Below, piece by piece: positions 1 through 11,164 of a DNA stretch of 64,000 nucleotides. Source of the DNA: Streptomyces sp. Ag109_O5-1 (GTDB lineage Bacteria > Actinomycetota > Actinomycetes > Streptomycetales > Streptomycetaceae); NCBI RefSeq assembly GCF_003814875.1, contig NZ_RKQF01000001.1, forward strand, positions 1,488,001 to 1,552,000. Reading direction: 5' to 3'. Numbering within the stretch: position 1 is the first letter of the stretch; the number at the start of each line of letters is the position of its first letter. Both the position numbers and the translations under genes were made by a program. Below the pieces are notes generated by a model. It saw only the letters and a program-made list of their open reading frames with translations, had not been told where the DNA came from and made no database searches.

Positions 1-971
<971 letters not shown>

Positions 972-1022
972 TCACTCTTTTCTCAGGTCAGGACCTCTTG
1001 GCGGCCCGCATTGGACGTCGCG

Positions 1023-2006
1023 TCAGCCGATGTGCCCGTAGCGGACCCGGTGACAGAGGGCGGGGATCTCCCCGGAGGCGAGTTTCGGGAGCACCTCAGG
1101 CAGCTCTTCGAACGCGCTCTCCCCGGTGATGAGGGCGTCCATCGCGGGATCGGCGAGCAGGTCCAGGGCCAGGGCGAGCCGGTCGGCGTAGCTGCGGCCG
1201 GCCCGCGCGGCCGGGGAGACGGTGCCGACCTGGCTGCTGCGCACGGTGAGGCGGCGGGAGTGGAAGGCCTCGCCGAGCGGGAGGGCGATGCGCCGGTCGC
1301 CGTACCAGCTCAGTTCGAGGACGGTGCCCTCGGGCGCGAGGAGTTCCAGGGCGCGGGTGAGGCCCTGTTCGGTGGCGCTGGCGTGGACGACCAGGTCGCA
1401 GTCGCCGAGGGCGTCCTCGGGGGCCGCGAAGCCGATACCGAGGGCCTCGGCGGTCTTTGCGCGGGCCGGGTCGGCGTCGACCAGCTGGAGCCGTACGCCG
1501 GGGAAGCGGGCGAGGAGGGCGGCGACCGAGCAGCCGACCATGCCGCCGCCGATCACCGCGATCCGGTCGCCGACCAGGGGCGCGGCGTCCCAGAGGGCGT
1601 TCACGGCGGTCTCCACGGTGCCCGCGAGTACCGCGCGCGCCGGGGGTACGCGCTCCGGTACCACCGTCACCGCGTTCACCGGAACGACGTAACGCGTCTG
1701 ATGCGGATAGAGACAGAAGACCGTACGCCCGATCAGCGCATCGGGGCCGTCCTCCACGACGCCGACGTTGAGGTAGCCGTACTTCACCGGTCCGGGGAAC
1801 TCGCCCTCCTGGAACGGCGCCCGCATCACGGCGTGTTGGCTCTCCGGTACCCCGCCGCGGAACACCAGTGTCTCGGTGCCCCTGCTGACTCCCGAGTAGA
1901 GCGAGCGCACCAGGACCTCGCCCTCGCCGGGTCCCGTGAGGGTGACGTCACGCAGCTCTCCGTGGCCCGGGGAGCGGAGCCAGAACGCGCGGGCCGAGGA
2001 GTTCAT
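1023..2006 (-). CDS. Zinc-less medium-chain dehydrogenase/reductase
   Basis: A 327-residue MDR-superfamily oxidoreductase. It begins with a GroES-like half ('[19 protein letters not shown]') and carries a Rossmann NAD(P) site around '[18 protein letters not shown]'. The usual structural and catalytic zinc cysteines are not seen. The ATG at 2006 is preferred over the in-frame ATG at 2012 because AGGAGG ends right at the latter and sits six bases before the former. Substrate unknown. It heads the leftward run with the PTPS-like protein and glycosyltransferase and is divergent from the CDP-alcohol phosphatidyltransferase across about 120 bases, so the four may form one pathway unit. Confidence 0.8.
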   Translation of the reverse strand: MNSSARAFWLRSPGHGELRDVTLTGPGEGEVLVRSLYSGVSRGTETLVFRGGVPESQHAVMRAPFQEGEFPGPVKYGYLNVGVVEDGPDALIGRTVFCLYPHQTRYVVPVNAVTVVPERVPPARAVLAGTVETAVNALWDAAPLVGDRIAVIGGGMVGCSVAALLARFPGVRLQLVDADPARAKTAEALGIGFAAPEDALGDCDLVVHASATEQGLTRALELLAPEGTVLELSWYGDRRIALPLGEAFHSRRLTVRSSQVGTVSPAARAGRSYADRLALALDLLADPAMDALITGESAFEELPEVLPKLASGEIPALCHRVRYGHIG

Positions 2007-2127
2007 CGGCATCCTCCTGAACGATCGGGAAGTGGTTCACGTACGGAGATGTGCACAGCGAGAAGTGCACAGGCCGCGCACAGTACGCGGCGTTGATCGA
2101 CTCTGTCACTCGGCCGGAGGACGTGCG

Positions 2128-2922
2128 GTGGCCCTGAACAACACTTACGAAGCCAGGCTGGTCCAGCAGGAGACCGCTGTGGGAGCGGGCGTACAGATCC
2201 TGTTGCTGGCCCTGCTGGGCTCGGCGATCGGCATGGGGCCGGCCGGCTGGCTGACGGGTCTCGCGTTCGCGATAGCCACCTGGGCGGTGCTCTCCCGGGC
2301 CCTGCACCGCACCCGCCCCCGCTCCTTCGGCCCCGCCAACCGGGTCACCCTCGGCCGCGCGATCCTGGTCGGCGGTGTGACGGCCCTGGTCGCCGACTCC
2401 TTCGAGAGCTCCCCGCCGGTCACCCTGCTGGTCGGCCTGACGGCCGTGGCCCTGATCCTCGACGGTGTCGACGGCAAGGTGGCCCGCCGCACGGGTACGT
2501 CGACCGCGCTGGGCGCCCGCTTCGACATGGAGGTCGACGCGTTCCTGATCCTGGTGCTGAGCGTGTACGTGTCGATGCAGCTCGGCCCGTGGGTGCTGCT
2601 GATCGGCGGGATGCGCTACGCGTTCGTCGCGGCCGCGAAGGCCGCACCCTGGCTGAACGCCCAGCTGCCGCACTCCATGGCCCGCAAGACGGTCGCCGCG
2701 ATGCAGGGCGTCTGCCTGTTGCTGGCGGGCTCGGACCTGCTGCCGTACCTGGCCAACCTGGGCGTGGTGCTGCTGGCGCTGGGCTCGCTGCTGTGGTCGT
2801 TCGGGCGGGACGTGGTGTGGCTGTGGTGCAACTCGCGGGTGGCTGCACCGGAGGCAGCGCAGGCGGAGCATGTGCAGCTTCCCGTCGAGGAGCTGGAGAT
2901 GCTGGAGCTGGCGGTGCGCTGA
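2128..2922 (+). CDS. CDP-alcohol phosphatidyltransferase family membrane protein
   Basis: A 264-residue integral membrane enzyme. It holds the complete signature D-x2-DG-x2-AR-x8-G-x3-D-x3-D: Asp112, Asp115-Gly116, Ala119-Arg120, Gly129, Asp133 and Asp137. Family members use the aspartates to bind a metal and a CDP-alcohol and transfer a phospho-alcohol to a second alcohol, making a phospholipid or a phosphorylated polyol. Several hydrophobic helices flank the motif. Start GTG at 2128 has GGAGG seven bases upstream. Divergent from the dehydrogenase / PTPS / glycosyltransferase run, which suggests a lipid or glycolipid product (inference). It ends at a strong hairpin terminator. Confidence 0.88.
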   Translation: MALNNTYEARLVQQETAVGAGVQILLLALLGSAIGMGPAGWLTGLAFAIATWAVLSRALHRTRPRSFGPANRVTLGRAILVGGVTALVADSFESSPPVTLLVGLTAVALILDGVDGKVARRTGTSTALGARFDMEVDAFLILVLSVYVSMQLGPWVLLIGGMRYAFVAAAKAAPWLNAQLPHSMARKTVAAMQGVCLLLAGSDLLPYLANLGVVLLALGSLLWSFGRDVVWLWCNSRVAAPEAAQAEHVQLPVEELEMLELAVR

Positions 2923-2942
2923 GCCGAGGACGCCGAGGACAG

Positions 2943-2986
2943 CCGAAGGGGGCCCGGACCGAGGAATCGGTCCGGGCCCCCTTCGG
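2943..2986. terminator. Bidirectional terminator hairpin between convergent genes
   Basis: A perfect 20-bp inverted repeat (2943-2962 and 2967-2986) with a GGAA loop, lying between the convergent CDP-alcohol phosphatidyltransferase and YcnI genes; TTTG follows on the plus strand. Confidence 0.9.
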
Positions 2987-3005
2987 TTTGCCCGCGGGCG
3001 CCTGT

Positions 3006-3728
3006 CTACGACCGGGCGCCTCGCGTCCGTACGAAGGCGAACGCGGCCGCGGCCAGGCCCAGGGCGCCGACGACCAGGCCCGCGATGCCGAGGCCCCGGG
3101 CGGTGGAGTCGCTGGTGCCGGCGGAGGCGGTCGCCGCCTTCTCACTGCTCTTCGCCGCCGGCGCGGCCGACGCGGCGGACGCGTCGCCCGCCGTCAGCTT
3201 GAGCGTCGGCGCCGGGTCCTCCGGCTCGTCGCCGCCGCTCTGGGGCTCCTCGATCCAGCGGACGACCTTGCCGTCGGAGTAGGTCTGCAGGGTCTTGAAG
3301 GTCAGCTGGTCGGTGTCCTCCGGGAGTTGCCCGAAGGCGATGTTGAAGTCCTCGTACTGGCCGGCGCCGATCTTGCCGCCGGTCCAGGTGACCTCGGAGA
3401 CGGCCTCGGTGATCGTGCCGTCGTCGGTCTTCACGGGCGTCTTGAGCTTGGTGGTGGTCACCTTGGCGGTCCAGCCGTCCTGCGGGGTGACGAGGACGCC
3501 CAGGACCGGGTGGTCGGTGGGCAGGTAGACCTGGACCTTGGTGGTCGAGGCGGTGTCCTCCTCGTTGGGCACGCGGAAGGTGAGCACACCGTCGGTGGCG
3601 CCCTTGGCGTAGCTCTCGGGGTGGACGGTGACATGCGCGGCGGCGACACCGGCGGCGACGAGGACGGACACGGCGGTGAGCGCGGTGACGGTGCCGGCAC
3701 GGCGCAGGGTGAGGCGAGTCACAGACAT
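3006..3728 (-). CDS. YcnI family (DUF1775) membrane-anchored copper-type protein
   Basis: A 240-residue exported protein. Signal peptide about 1-31, with predicted cleavage before 'HVTVHPE', so the mature chain would start with the His that binds copper in characterised YcnI proteins. The beta-sandwich domain covers about 32-165 ('YAKGATDGVLTFRVPNEE', 'GQYEDFNIAFGQLP', conserved Trp in 'DGKVVRWIEEP'). An Ala/Ser-rich linker follows, then one C-terminal membrane helix ('GLGIAGLVVGALGLAAAAFAFV') and a basic tail. The role would be extracellular copper binding or homeostasis. The next gene leftwards in direction is the terminator; upstream lies a His/Met-rich membrane protein on the same strand 42 bases away, probably one operon. 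Confidence 0.9.
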   Translation of the reverse strand: MSVTRLTLRRAGTVTALTAVSVLVAAGVAAAHVTVHPESYAKGATDGVLTFRVPNEEDTASTTKVQVYLPTDHPVLGVLVTPQDGWTAKVTTTKLKTPVKTDDGTITEAVSEVTWTGGKIGAGQYEDFNIAFGQLPEDTDQLTFKTLQTYSDGKVVRWIEEPQSGGDEPEDPAPTLKLTAGDASAASAAPAAKSSEKAATASAGTSDSTARGLGIAGLVVGALGLAAAAFAFVRTRGARS

Positions 3729-3770
3729 GAGTGAGCGGATCTCCGTACGAAAGAAGTGAGTGAGAGGCTG

Positions 3771-4391
3771 TTACGGGTGTTGGACCCTGTACGGGATCGA
3801 GCTCGGGGGGCCACGCCGGCTCACCGCATGGCGCAGGGCGAGCAGCCGGGGGCGGACGGGGCGGGCCGGCGCGGTGAGGCGGCTGCCGGCCGTCGCGGGC
3901 AGCGGGGCGTCGCGCCACCAGGCCGCCAGTCCGGGGACGAGGGCGGCCGCGCGACGCAGCAGCGACCACAGCGCGGCCTCACCGCACCGCAGCCACCAGG
4001 AGGCGACCAGGGCGGCGAGGACGTGGGCGACGGTGGCGTGCGCGGTCATGGTGTGCGACTGCTGAGCCATACCGGCCATGCCCTGACCGTGCATCCGCAT
4101 GTGGGTCATGCTCATGGAGTACGCCGGAGTGGGCGAGACCGCACGCGCCGCGTCGAAGCCGAAGTGCAGACCGGCCTGGGTGAGCAGCATCCCGGCGCCG
4201 ATCTCCGGCAGCCCCCGCTCACGCCCCGCGAGGGCGCGCCCCAGGGCGAACACGGCGACGAACCCCGCCGCATCGGCCCACAGCGGCGGCATGTCCCCCA
4301 TGGCGAGGCCGTGGCCGGCGGCAGCCAGCAGCACACACACCGCGGCGAACACCGCGGCGCGCAGGCTCCGTACCGCCGGTGACGCACTCAT
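3771..4391 (-). CDS. Putative His/Met-rich membrane protein
   Basis: A 206-residue protein with four or so hydrophobic segments and a striking loop at about residues 98-120, 'SMTHMRMHGQGMAGMAQQ' followed by SHTMTAHA, rich in Met and His. Such loops are usual in copper-handling proteins, and the gene sits directly upstream of YcnI, so copper binding or sensing at the membrane is a reasonable guess; no named family was recognised. Start ATG at 4391 has GGAGGA about ten bases upstream; an in-frame earlier start at 4409 lacks one. The C-terminal 50 residues are Arg/Pro-rich and look disordered. Confidence 0.65.
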   Translation of the reverse strand: MSASPAVRSLRAAVFAAVCVLLAAAGHGLAMGDMPPLWADAAGFVAVFALGRALAGRERGLPEIGAGMLLTQAGLHFGFDAARAVSPTPAYSMSMTHMRMHGQGMAGMAQQSHTMTAHATVAHVLAALVASWWLRCGEAALWSLLRRAAALVPGLAAWWRDAPLPATAGSRLTAPARPVRPRLLALRHAVSRRGPPSSIPYRVQHP

Positions 4392-4708
4392 GGTGAGCGA
4401 TCCTCCCACGGTGGGGGGATACGCGGAGCACGGACGCCCCGTTCACTCATGGCTGGGGTTTTCCCGTGCGACGGTTGCGGTTCGCTGTGAGACGAGGACG
4501 GGTGGAGCCCGTCTCCGCTTGCCCGCACGAATCCAAACGACTCACGAATCCAAACGACTCACATCGCCACGGAGCTCCCGAACCAGAATCCATCACCCGA
4601 ACGCGTGAACGTCCTGGCGGTCACGCGGACCGGCCTGGAAACGGGCTCACAGCCCGGGTGACCGGCCCCCGCCTGCGCGACGCGCCGACCTCACGGGTGC
4701 CGCGAGGA
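4392..4708. other. Gene-free interval with a small tandem repeat
   Basis: No coding region is supported here. It holds the upstream region of the His/Met-rich gene, the 17-bp tandem repeat listed separately, and the likely terminator side of the DUF397 gene. Confidence 0.5.
4526..4559. repeat. 17-bp perfect tandem duplication
   Basis: The unit CACGAATCCAAACGACT occurs at 4526-4542 and again at 4543-4559, followed by a few matching bases. It lies in a non-coding interval; no function is evident. Confidence 0.9.
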
Positions 4709-4894
4709 TCAGGCCCCGGCCACGAACGCCACGAACTCCGTCCAGCCGTCCCGGCACACGGCGAAGTGCGGTCGGGACACGTCCTTGGAGTCCCGTACGC
4801 AGACGGCCTGCTCGGTGACAGCGACCTCGATACAGCTGTCCCCCTGGCTACCGCTGTGGCTGGACTTGAACCAGGCGAGTTCCGTCGTGCTCAT
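4709..4894 (-). CDS. DUF397 domain protein
   Basis: A 61-residue protein with the family pattern 'LAWFKSSHSGSQGDSCIEVA' and 'VCVRDSKD', ending '...WTEFVAFVAGA'. DUF397 proteins are short actinomycete partners encoded beside helix-turn-helix regulators, often in development or antibiotic control loci. Its ATG overlaps the stop of the regulator gene upstream (ATGA at 4891-4894), so the two are translated together. Function of this copy is unknown; acting as a modulator of the adjacent regulator is inferred from the conserved pairing. Confidence 0.93.
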   Translation of the reverse strand: MSTTELAWFKSSHSGSQGDSCIEVAVTEQAVCVRDSKDVSRPHFAVCRDGWTEFVAFVAGA

Positions 4895-5760
4895 AGTTCT
4901 CCTCGCAGTCGCTCCAACAGGCCCTGCGATTCTTTGGGGTTGAGGGCCTGCGAGCGCAGTGTGTCATAGCGCTGCTGGAGAAGGCTCACCTCTTTCACAT
5001 CACCGATCAGCCGCCCGTTCTGCTGCCCTTCGGAGTAGGCGAAGCGCCGCCCCTCCGGCGTCTCCAAGAGCTGCACCGGTCCGTCCAGACACGCGTGCAA
5101 CCCCGCCTCCAACGGCACGATCTGCAGCGTCACGTTGCGCAGAGCGGCCCGCTCCAGCACATGGTCGTACATCTCGCGCATCCGCTCCGAGCCCCCGAAC
5201 CGCCGCAGGAACACGTGTTCCTCGACGATGAAGCTGAACGGCACCGTCGGCCGCTCGTACAGGATGCGCTGCCGCTTCATCCGTACGTCGAGCAGGTTCT
5301 CCAGCCCCTCGTCGGTGACCACCGGAATGGTGCCGTCGAACACGGCCCGCGCGTATCCGTCCGACTGCAGCAGGCCCGGCACCAGCCTGCACTCGTACGT
5401 GCACAGGCTGACCGCGATCCGCTCCAGCCGGGCCCACCGCCGGAACCAGACGGCCAACCCCTTGTCGCCCCGGGTCAGGAACTGAGCCGCCTTCCGTAAC
5501 GCCCCGGTGTTGCCCAGCACTTCCTCGGCCCGCTCCACCAACGCCCGGTCCGGCATCCGCCTCCCCAGCTCCACGGAGGCGACCGTGTGTTTGGAGTACC
5601 GCACCAGATCGGCGAACTCGGCCCTGCTGTACCCGGCGTGCTCCCGCAGGGCATGGACGACGGCCCCGAAGGTCCGCAGGCTGTCGGAGGGATCGGGCTC
5701 GCGCTCCGCCTCGCAGCCCGTCAGGTCGTCGCCGTCACTCTCGTCCACACCGTTCGTCAT
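4891..5760 (-). CDS. Helix-turn-helix transcriptional regulator with DUF5753 domain
   Basis: A 289-residue regulator. The XRE-type helix-turn-helix is at about 30-85 ('YSRAEFADLVRYSKHTVASV' spans the motif); the rest is the DUF5753 putative ligand domain ('YECRLVPGLLQSDGYARAVF', 'VEEHVFLRRFGG', 'LQIVPLEAGLHACLDGP'). Start ATG 5760 has GGAGGT eight bases upstream; a longer reading from 5793 does not. This is the WhiJ-like type that comes in many paralogues per Streptomyces genome, paired with a DUF397 protein. A palindrome about 95 bases upstream could be its own operator. Confidence 0.9.
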   Translation of the reverse strand: MTNGVDESDGDDLTGCEAEREPDPSDSLRTFGAVVHALREHAGYSRAEFADLVRYSKHTVASVELGRRMPDRALVERAEEVLGNTGALRKAAQFLTRGDKGLAVWFRRWARLERIAVSLCTYECRLVPGLLQSDGYARAVFDGTIPVVTDEGLENLLDVRMKRQRILYERPTVPFSFIVEEHVFLRRFGGSERMREMYDHVLERAALRNVTLQIVPLEAGLHACLDGPVQLLETPEGRRFAYSEGQQNGRLIGDVKEVSLLQQRYDTLRSQALNPKESQGLLERLRGEL

Positions 5761-5854
5761 CCGCGGCCACCTCCAGGTACGTGCGCACTCCACTCCCCGC
5801 GCTCAACTGACCCAGAGTGACGGCAGGATCCACGTACCGTCCACATATCGCCCT

Positions 5855-5875
5855 CGTACGCTGACGCAGCGTACG
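5855..5875. promoter_or_regulatory. Palindrome upstream of the HTH/DUF397 pair
   Basis: CGTACGCTG - ACG - CAGCGTACG is a perfect 9-bp inverted repeat 95 bases upstream of the regulator start and 100 bases downstream of the glucosidase stop. Autoregulatory operator is possible; assignment is inference. Confidence 0.4.
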
Positions 5876-5976
5876 CACCGCGCACCTGGAACGGTGCGTG
5901 TCGTCGCTCGTACGTACGACGGTCGAAGGTGCGGTGGGCGCGGCACTCCCCTGGTCCGCGCCCACCGCGGTCCGTG

Positions 5977-7335
<1,359 letters not shown>

Positions 7336-7385
7336 GTAGGTCCCTTCGGAACGGGCTTCGCAAAAGCCTTCGGACGCGGGCGGGT

Positions 7386-8249
7386 TCACTTGACGGCGCC
7401 CGCCGTCAGTCCGGTGACGAGATAGCGCTGGAGGAGCAGGAACCCGGCCACCACGGGGACGCTCACCACCAGCGAGGCAGCCATGATCTGGTTCCAGTAC
7501 ACGTCGTTGAGCGTGGAGTAGCCCTGGAGGCCGACGGCGAGGGTGCGGGTGGTGTCGTTGGTCATGACGGAGGCGAAGAGGACCTCGCCCCAGGCGGTCA
7601 TGAAGGCGTAGACGGCGACCGCGACGATGCCGGGGATCGCGGCCGGGACCACGATCCTGAACAGTGCGCCGAGCGGTCCGCAGCCGTCCACCAGCGCCGC
7701 CTCGTCCAGGTCCCGCGGCACGGAGTCCAGATACCCGATCAGCATCCAGATCGAGAACGGCAGCGAGAACGTCAGGTAGGTGAGGATCAGGCCGCCGCGG
7801 GAGCCGAACAGGGCGATACCGGTGGCGTTGCCGATGTTGACGTAGAGGAGGAAGAGCGGGAGCAGGAAGAGGATGCCCGGGAACATCTGCGTGGACAGCA
7901 CGGTGACCGTGAAGACCCGCTTGCCGCGGAAGTCGTAGCGGCTGACCGCGTAGGCGGCGAAGACCGCGACGACCACCGAGCAGACGGTCGCCGAGACTGA
8001 CACGATCAGCGAGTTCACGAAGTACTTCGCGAGCGGGACCGTCGACCAGATGTCGATGTACGGGCGGACGGTCAGCCCGCTCGGCAGCCAGCGGAACTTG
8101 CCGGTGACGTCCGCGAGGGGCTTGAGCGAGCTGGAGACCATCACGTACACGGGGATCAGCACGAACCCGGTGAGCAGCGTGAGGAAGATCCGCCGGGACC
8201 AGAGGAAGGACCGCGGCGGGGCCATCGGCGAACTGGACGGGCTAGACAT
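7386..8249 (-). CDS. Carbohydrate ABC transporter permease (MalG type)
   Basis: A 287-residue inner-membrane permease with six predicted helices. The cytoplasmic coupling loop '[20 protein letters not shown]' carries the EAA-x3-G motif that docks the ATPase. It starts inside the end of the preceding permease gene (8-bp overlap) and leads into the glucosidase 50 bases later. No ATPase is encoded here; in Streptomyces such sugar importers commonly share a single ATPase (MsiK), which is a family-based expectation. Confidence 0.94.
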   Translation of the reverse strand: MSSPSSSPMAPPRSFLWSRRIFLTLLTGFVLIPVYVMVSSSLKPLADVTGKFRWLPSGLTVRPYIDIWSTVPLAKYFVNSLIVSVSATVCSVVVAVFAAYAVSRYDFRGKRVFTVTVLSTQMFPGILFLLPLFLLYVNIGNATGIALFGSRGGLILTYLTFSLPFSIWMLIGYLDSVPRDLDEAALVDGCGPLGALFRIVVPAAIPGIVAVAVYAFMTAWGEVLFASVMTNDTTRTLAVGLQGYSTLNDVYWNQIMAASLVVSVPVVAGFLLLQRYLVTGLTAGAVK

Positions 8250-9234
8250 CCGCAGTCCTCCGTCCGCGCGAGGTGAACACCAGGTACACGCCGGTCACCA
8301 CCAGCAGGAAGAGCAGCAGGAGCACGGACATGGCCGAGCCGGTGCCGAAGTTCCAGGTGACGAACGAGGCCTGGTAGATGTGGACCGAGATGAGGTCGGC
8401 GGCCTCCGGGGCGGACTTGCCGAACAGCACGTACGGCGTGTTGAAGTCGTTGAACGTCCAGAGGAACAGGACCAGGATCAGCACCTGGTTGACCGGGCGC
8501 AGCGACGGCAGGGTGATCCGGCGGATCTGCTGCCACAGGCCGGCGCCGTCCAGGGCGGCCGCCTCGTACAACTCCCTCGGGATGTTCTGGAGTCCGGCCA
8601 TCACGATGAGGAAGGCGAAGGGCCAGCCCTTCCACACGGACACGATGAGCAGCGCCCAGAAGCTGTTGTCGCCGATCAGCCAGAAGGACGGTTTGTCGGT
8701 GAGGTGCAACTGGTCGTGCAGGACGTGGTTCACCAGGCCGTTGTCGTGCTGGAACATGAACACCCAGGTGATGACGGCCGCGTAGACCGGCAGCGCGTAC
8801 GGCACCAGGAACAGGGCGCGCAGCAGGCCGCGGCCGCGGAAGTTGTCCTGCATGAACACCGCGGCCGCGGTGCCGATCAGCCAGCACAGGCCGACGGACA
8901 GCAGGGTGAAGCCGACGGTGACGAAGAAGGAGTGCAACAGGGCTTTGCCGACCGGGGCGTCGAAGTCGACCGACACCTTGTAGTTGTCGAAACCGGACCA
9001 CGGGGCGGTGCCCCAGTCGCGGATGTAGAACTGGGTGAGCTCCTTGAAGCTCATCACGACGCCGATGACCATCGGCACGAGATGGACGAGGAGTTCGAGC
9101 AGCAGGGCGGGCAGGAGCAGCAGGTAGGGCAGTCCGACACGGCGGATCCGCCCGGGGCGGCGGCCCGAGCCGCCCGCCGCCCCGGGGGAGTTCACCCGCG
9201 CCGGTTCTTGCACAGCGGTGGTGGTGGTCGTCAT
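8242..9234 (-). CDS. Carbohydrate ABC transporter permease (MalF type)
   Basis: A 330-residue permease, with an N-terminal cytoplasmic tail and helices from about residue 35. The coupling motif 'YEAAALDGAGLWQQIRRITL' is clear. It pairs with the MalG-type subunit to form the channel for the sugar bound by the lipoprotein encoded five bases upstream. Start ATG at 9234, the first of the MTTTTT run; tight spacing to the binding-protein stop shows one transcript. Confidence 0.94.
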   Translation of the reverse strand: MTTTTTAVQEPARVNSPGAAGGSGRRPGRIRRVGLPYLLLLPALLLELLVHLVPMVIGVVMSFKELTQFYIRDWGTAPWSGFDNYKVSVDFDAPVGKALLHSFFVTVGFTLLSVGLCWLIGTAAAVFMQDNFRGRGLLRALFLVPYALPVYAAVITWVFMFQHDNGLVNHVLHDQLHLTDKPSFWLIGDNSFWALLIVSVWKGWPFAFLIVMAGLQNIPRELYEAAALDGAGLWQQIRRITLPSLRPVNQVLILVLFLWTFNDFNTPYVLFGKSAPEAADLISVHIYQASFVTWNFGTGSAMSVLLLLFLLVVTGVYLVFTSRGRRTADV

Positions 9235-9239
9235 CTCGT

Positions 9240-10556
9240 TCAGGCCGCCGGCATCTGCTGCTGGGCCTTCTCCAGCTCGGCCTTCACGGAGTCGGTGGTG
9301 ATGGCGTGTCCGGCGGCCACATCGGCGAACAGGTTCTTCACGGCCGTACCGACGGTCGTCTCGAACTGGGACTCGGAGGCCACCTGGGGCAGGGCCGCGG
9401 CGCTGGTGGCGAGGGTGTTCTTCAGGACGGAGTTGGCGGGGGTGTTGAAGGCCGCGTCCCCCTGGGCGGTCTTGACCGGCGGGATGGAGCTGTAGGCGGT
9501 GTTGAGGATCTTCTGCTCGTCGTCGCTGGTCATGAACTTCACGAACTTGGTGGCGCCGTCGAGGTTCTTGGTGTTCTTGAAGACCGCCAGGTTGATGCCG
9601 GCGACCATCGAGTTGACCTGGGTGCCGGTGCCGGGGGTGCCGGACTGCACGGGCACCGGGGCGATGCCGTAGTCGCTGTCGCTCATGCCCTGCGACTTGA
9701 GGTTGGCGGACGCCGACTGCCACAGCAGCATGGCCTGCTTGCCCTTGGCGAAGTCGCTCACCGACTGGTTCTGCGCGTACTCGGCGTCGCCGGTCGGGAT
9801 GACCTTGTCCTTGGCCATCAGGTCGACGTACTGCTTGACCCCGGCGACGACCTTGTCGTTGGTGAAGTCCGGCTTGCCGTCGGCGGTGAAGAAGTCGCCG
9901 CCGTTCTGCTTGGCGAAGACGAAAGTGTGGTGGATGTTCTCCGAGACGTTGCCGCCCTCGGCGCCGAGCACCGACTTGCCCTTCGCCGATATCTTCTTGC
10001 CGTCGGCGATCAACTCGGCCCAGGTGGCCGGGGGCTGCGAGATACCGGCGTCGGCGAAGATCTTCTTGTTGTAGTAGAGCGCGTACGCCATCGAGTACAG
10101 CGGTACGGCCGTCGGGTCCTTGCCCTCGGCGCCCGTGGAGCCGAGCGCGGAGTCGACGAACCGGTCCTTGCCGCCGATCTTGGCGAAGTTCTTGGCGTCC
10201 CAGGGCAGCAGCGCGCCCGTCGCCTGCAGCGAGGCGCTCCAGGTGTTGCCGATGTTCAGCACGTCGGGGCCCTGGCCCGAAGTGGTCGCGGTCAGGATCC
10301 GGTTGAGCAGGTCCGACCAGGGCACGACCTCCAGCTTGACCTTGATACCGGTCTGCTTCTGGAACTTCTCGAGTTCCGGCTGGAGCACCTTCTTGTCGAC
10401 CTCGATGCTGGCGCCCTGGTTGGAGGCCCAGTAGGTGAGCGTCTTCGGGGAGTCGTTGGACCCGCCGCCGGTGGACGAACCGCCACCGCAGGCCGTGGCC
10501 GCGAGGGCGAGAGACATGGTGACGGCGCCTACGGCCGCGGCTCGGATGCTGCGCAT
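9240..10556 (-). CDS. Extracellular sugar-binding lipoprotein (family 1)
   Basis: A 438-residue solute-binding protein. A lipobox 'LAATAC' places the lipidated Cys at 23, followed by a Gly/Ser linker and the family 1 fold ('KTLTYWASNQGA', 'GPDVLNIGNTWSASLQATGA', 'YNKKIFADAGISQPPATWAE', 'AMLLWQSASANL'). It would deliver a beta-glucoside or oligosaccharide to the MalF/MalG-type permeases for hydrolysis by the GH1 enzyme. Start ATG at 10556 is chosen because it begins a normal lipoprotein signal; the reading frame extends further upstream without one. It is the first gene of the operon; an AT-rich upstream block may hold the promoter or operator. Confidence 0.94.
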   Translation of the reverse strand: MRSIRAAAVGAVTMSLALAATACGGGSSTGGGSNDSPKTLTYWASNQGASIEVDKKVLQPELEKFQKQTGIKVKLEVVPWSDLLNRILTATTSGQGPDVLNIGNTWSASLQATGALLPWDAKNFAKIGGKDRFVDSALGSTGAEGKDPTAVPLYSMAYALYYNKKIFADAGISQPPATWAELIADGKKISAKGKSVLGAEGGNVSENIHHTFVFAKQNGGDFFTADGKPDFTNDKVVAGVKQYVDLMAKDKVIPTGDAEYAQNQSVSDFAKGKQAMLLWQSASANLKSQGMSDSDYGIAPVPVQSGTPGTGTQVNSMVAGINLAVFKNTKNLDGATKFVKFMTSDDEQKILNTAYSSIPPVKTAQGDAAFNTPANSVLKNTLATSAAALPQVASESQFETTVGTAVKNLFADVAAGHAITTDSVKAELEKAQQQMPAA

Positions 10557-10670
10557 GGCTCCAGCTGTGCCTTTCCGGGAGTCGAGAACCCCGAGAGGGC
10601 TTCGCGAAGGCCGCCGGCCCCGCGCTGGCGAAGACCGGACCGCCGTTCGGCTCCCGAAGCCCCTCATGGC

Positions 10671-10692
10671 TTAATTTAGGACGTGAGTTAAT
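10671..10692 (-). promoter_or_regulatory. AT-rich element upstream of the sugar uptake operon
   Basis: TTAATTTAGG followed by ACGTGAGTTAAT has TTAA at both ends with imperfect symmetry, an AT-rich island about 115-135 bases before the binding-protein start. It could be a promoter element or operator (ROK-type regulators favour AT-rich sites); no CebR-type TGGGAGCGCTCCCA box was seen. Confidence 0.35.
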
Positions 10693-11092
10693 CCTCCGAA
10701 CAGTGGCTCGTCAAGGGATCCGGCACGGGTATCCGTGCAGGCGGGCGCAGGAGCGACCGGTTCCGGGACGACGGTACGGCCGCGCCCGGCGGCGTGACCT
10801 GGGCCGGAGCCGGGTGACCTGGCCAAAGCGGGGCGGAGCGCCGTTCCACAACGGTTGCGTTTCGACGGTCCGTCGGCAGCCGGGGCGGGCGGGTCGCCGC
10901 GTACGGCGAGGGGGCGAGCCGCTCCGCACGGCGGCGTCACCGGCGGTGGTGAGCGGGCTGCTCCCCACGACGGCGGCGGGCCGTACTGACCACACCAGAC
11001 GGACCATCACCCACGCCCACGAGCAGCCTGCCCGCCACAGCGGTCGGCTAGACGCGACCCACGGCGCCGGGCAGGTCGGCCCCGTAGGTCAC

Positions 11093-11120
11093 GGGGGCCG
11101 GGGAGTTGTCCCCGGCCCCC
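11093..11120 (-). terminator. Terminator of the EF-G paralogue
   Basis: GGGGGCCGGGGA - GTTG - TCCCCGGCCCCC is a perfect 12-bp hairpin 45 bases past the stop codon of the EF-G paralogue. Confidence 0.8.
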
Positions 11121-11164
11121 GGTCCCCGTCCCCGGCACCACCGCCGTCCCGCTCCGCTCCGGTG

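Larger units (their letters stand above)
10557..11164. other. Gene-free interval with sugar-operon promoter region and EF-G terminator
   Basis: No reading frame here looks coding on either strand. It contains the AT-rich element upstream of the sugar-binding protein and the terminator hairpin of the EF-G paralogue. No regulator gene for the sugar operon is seen, so control is probably from elsewhere. Confidence 0.55.

Noticed and set aside
10557..11164. CebR-type operator for the beta-glucoside operon
   Set aside because: No TGGGAGCGCTCCCA-like palindrome was found upstream of the binding-protein gene.
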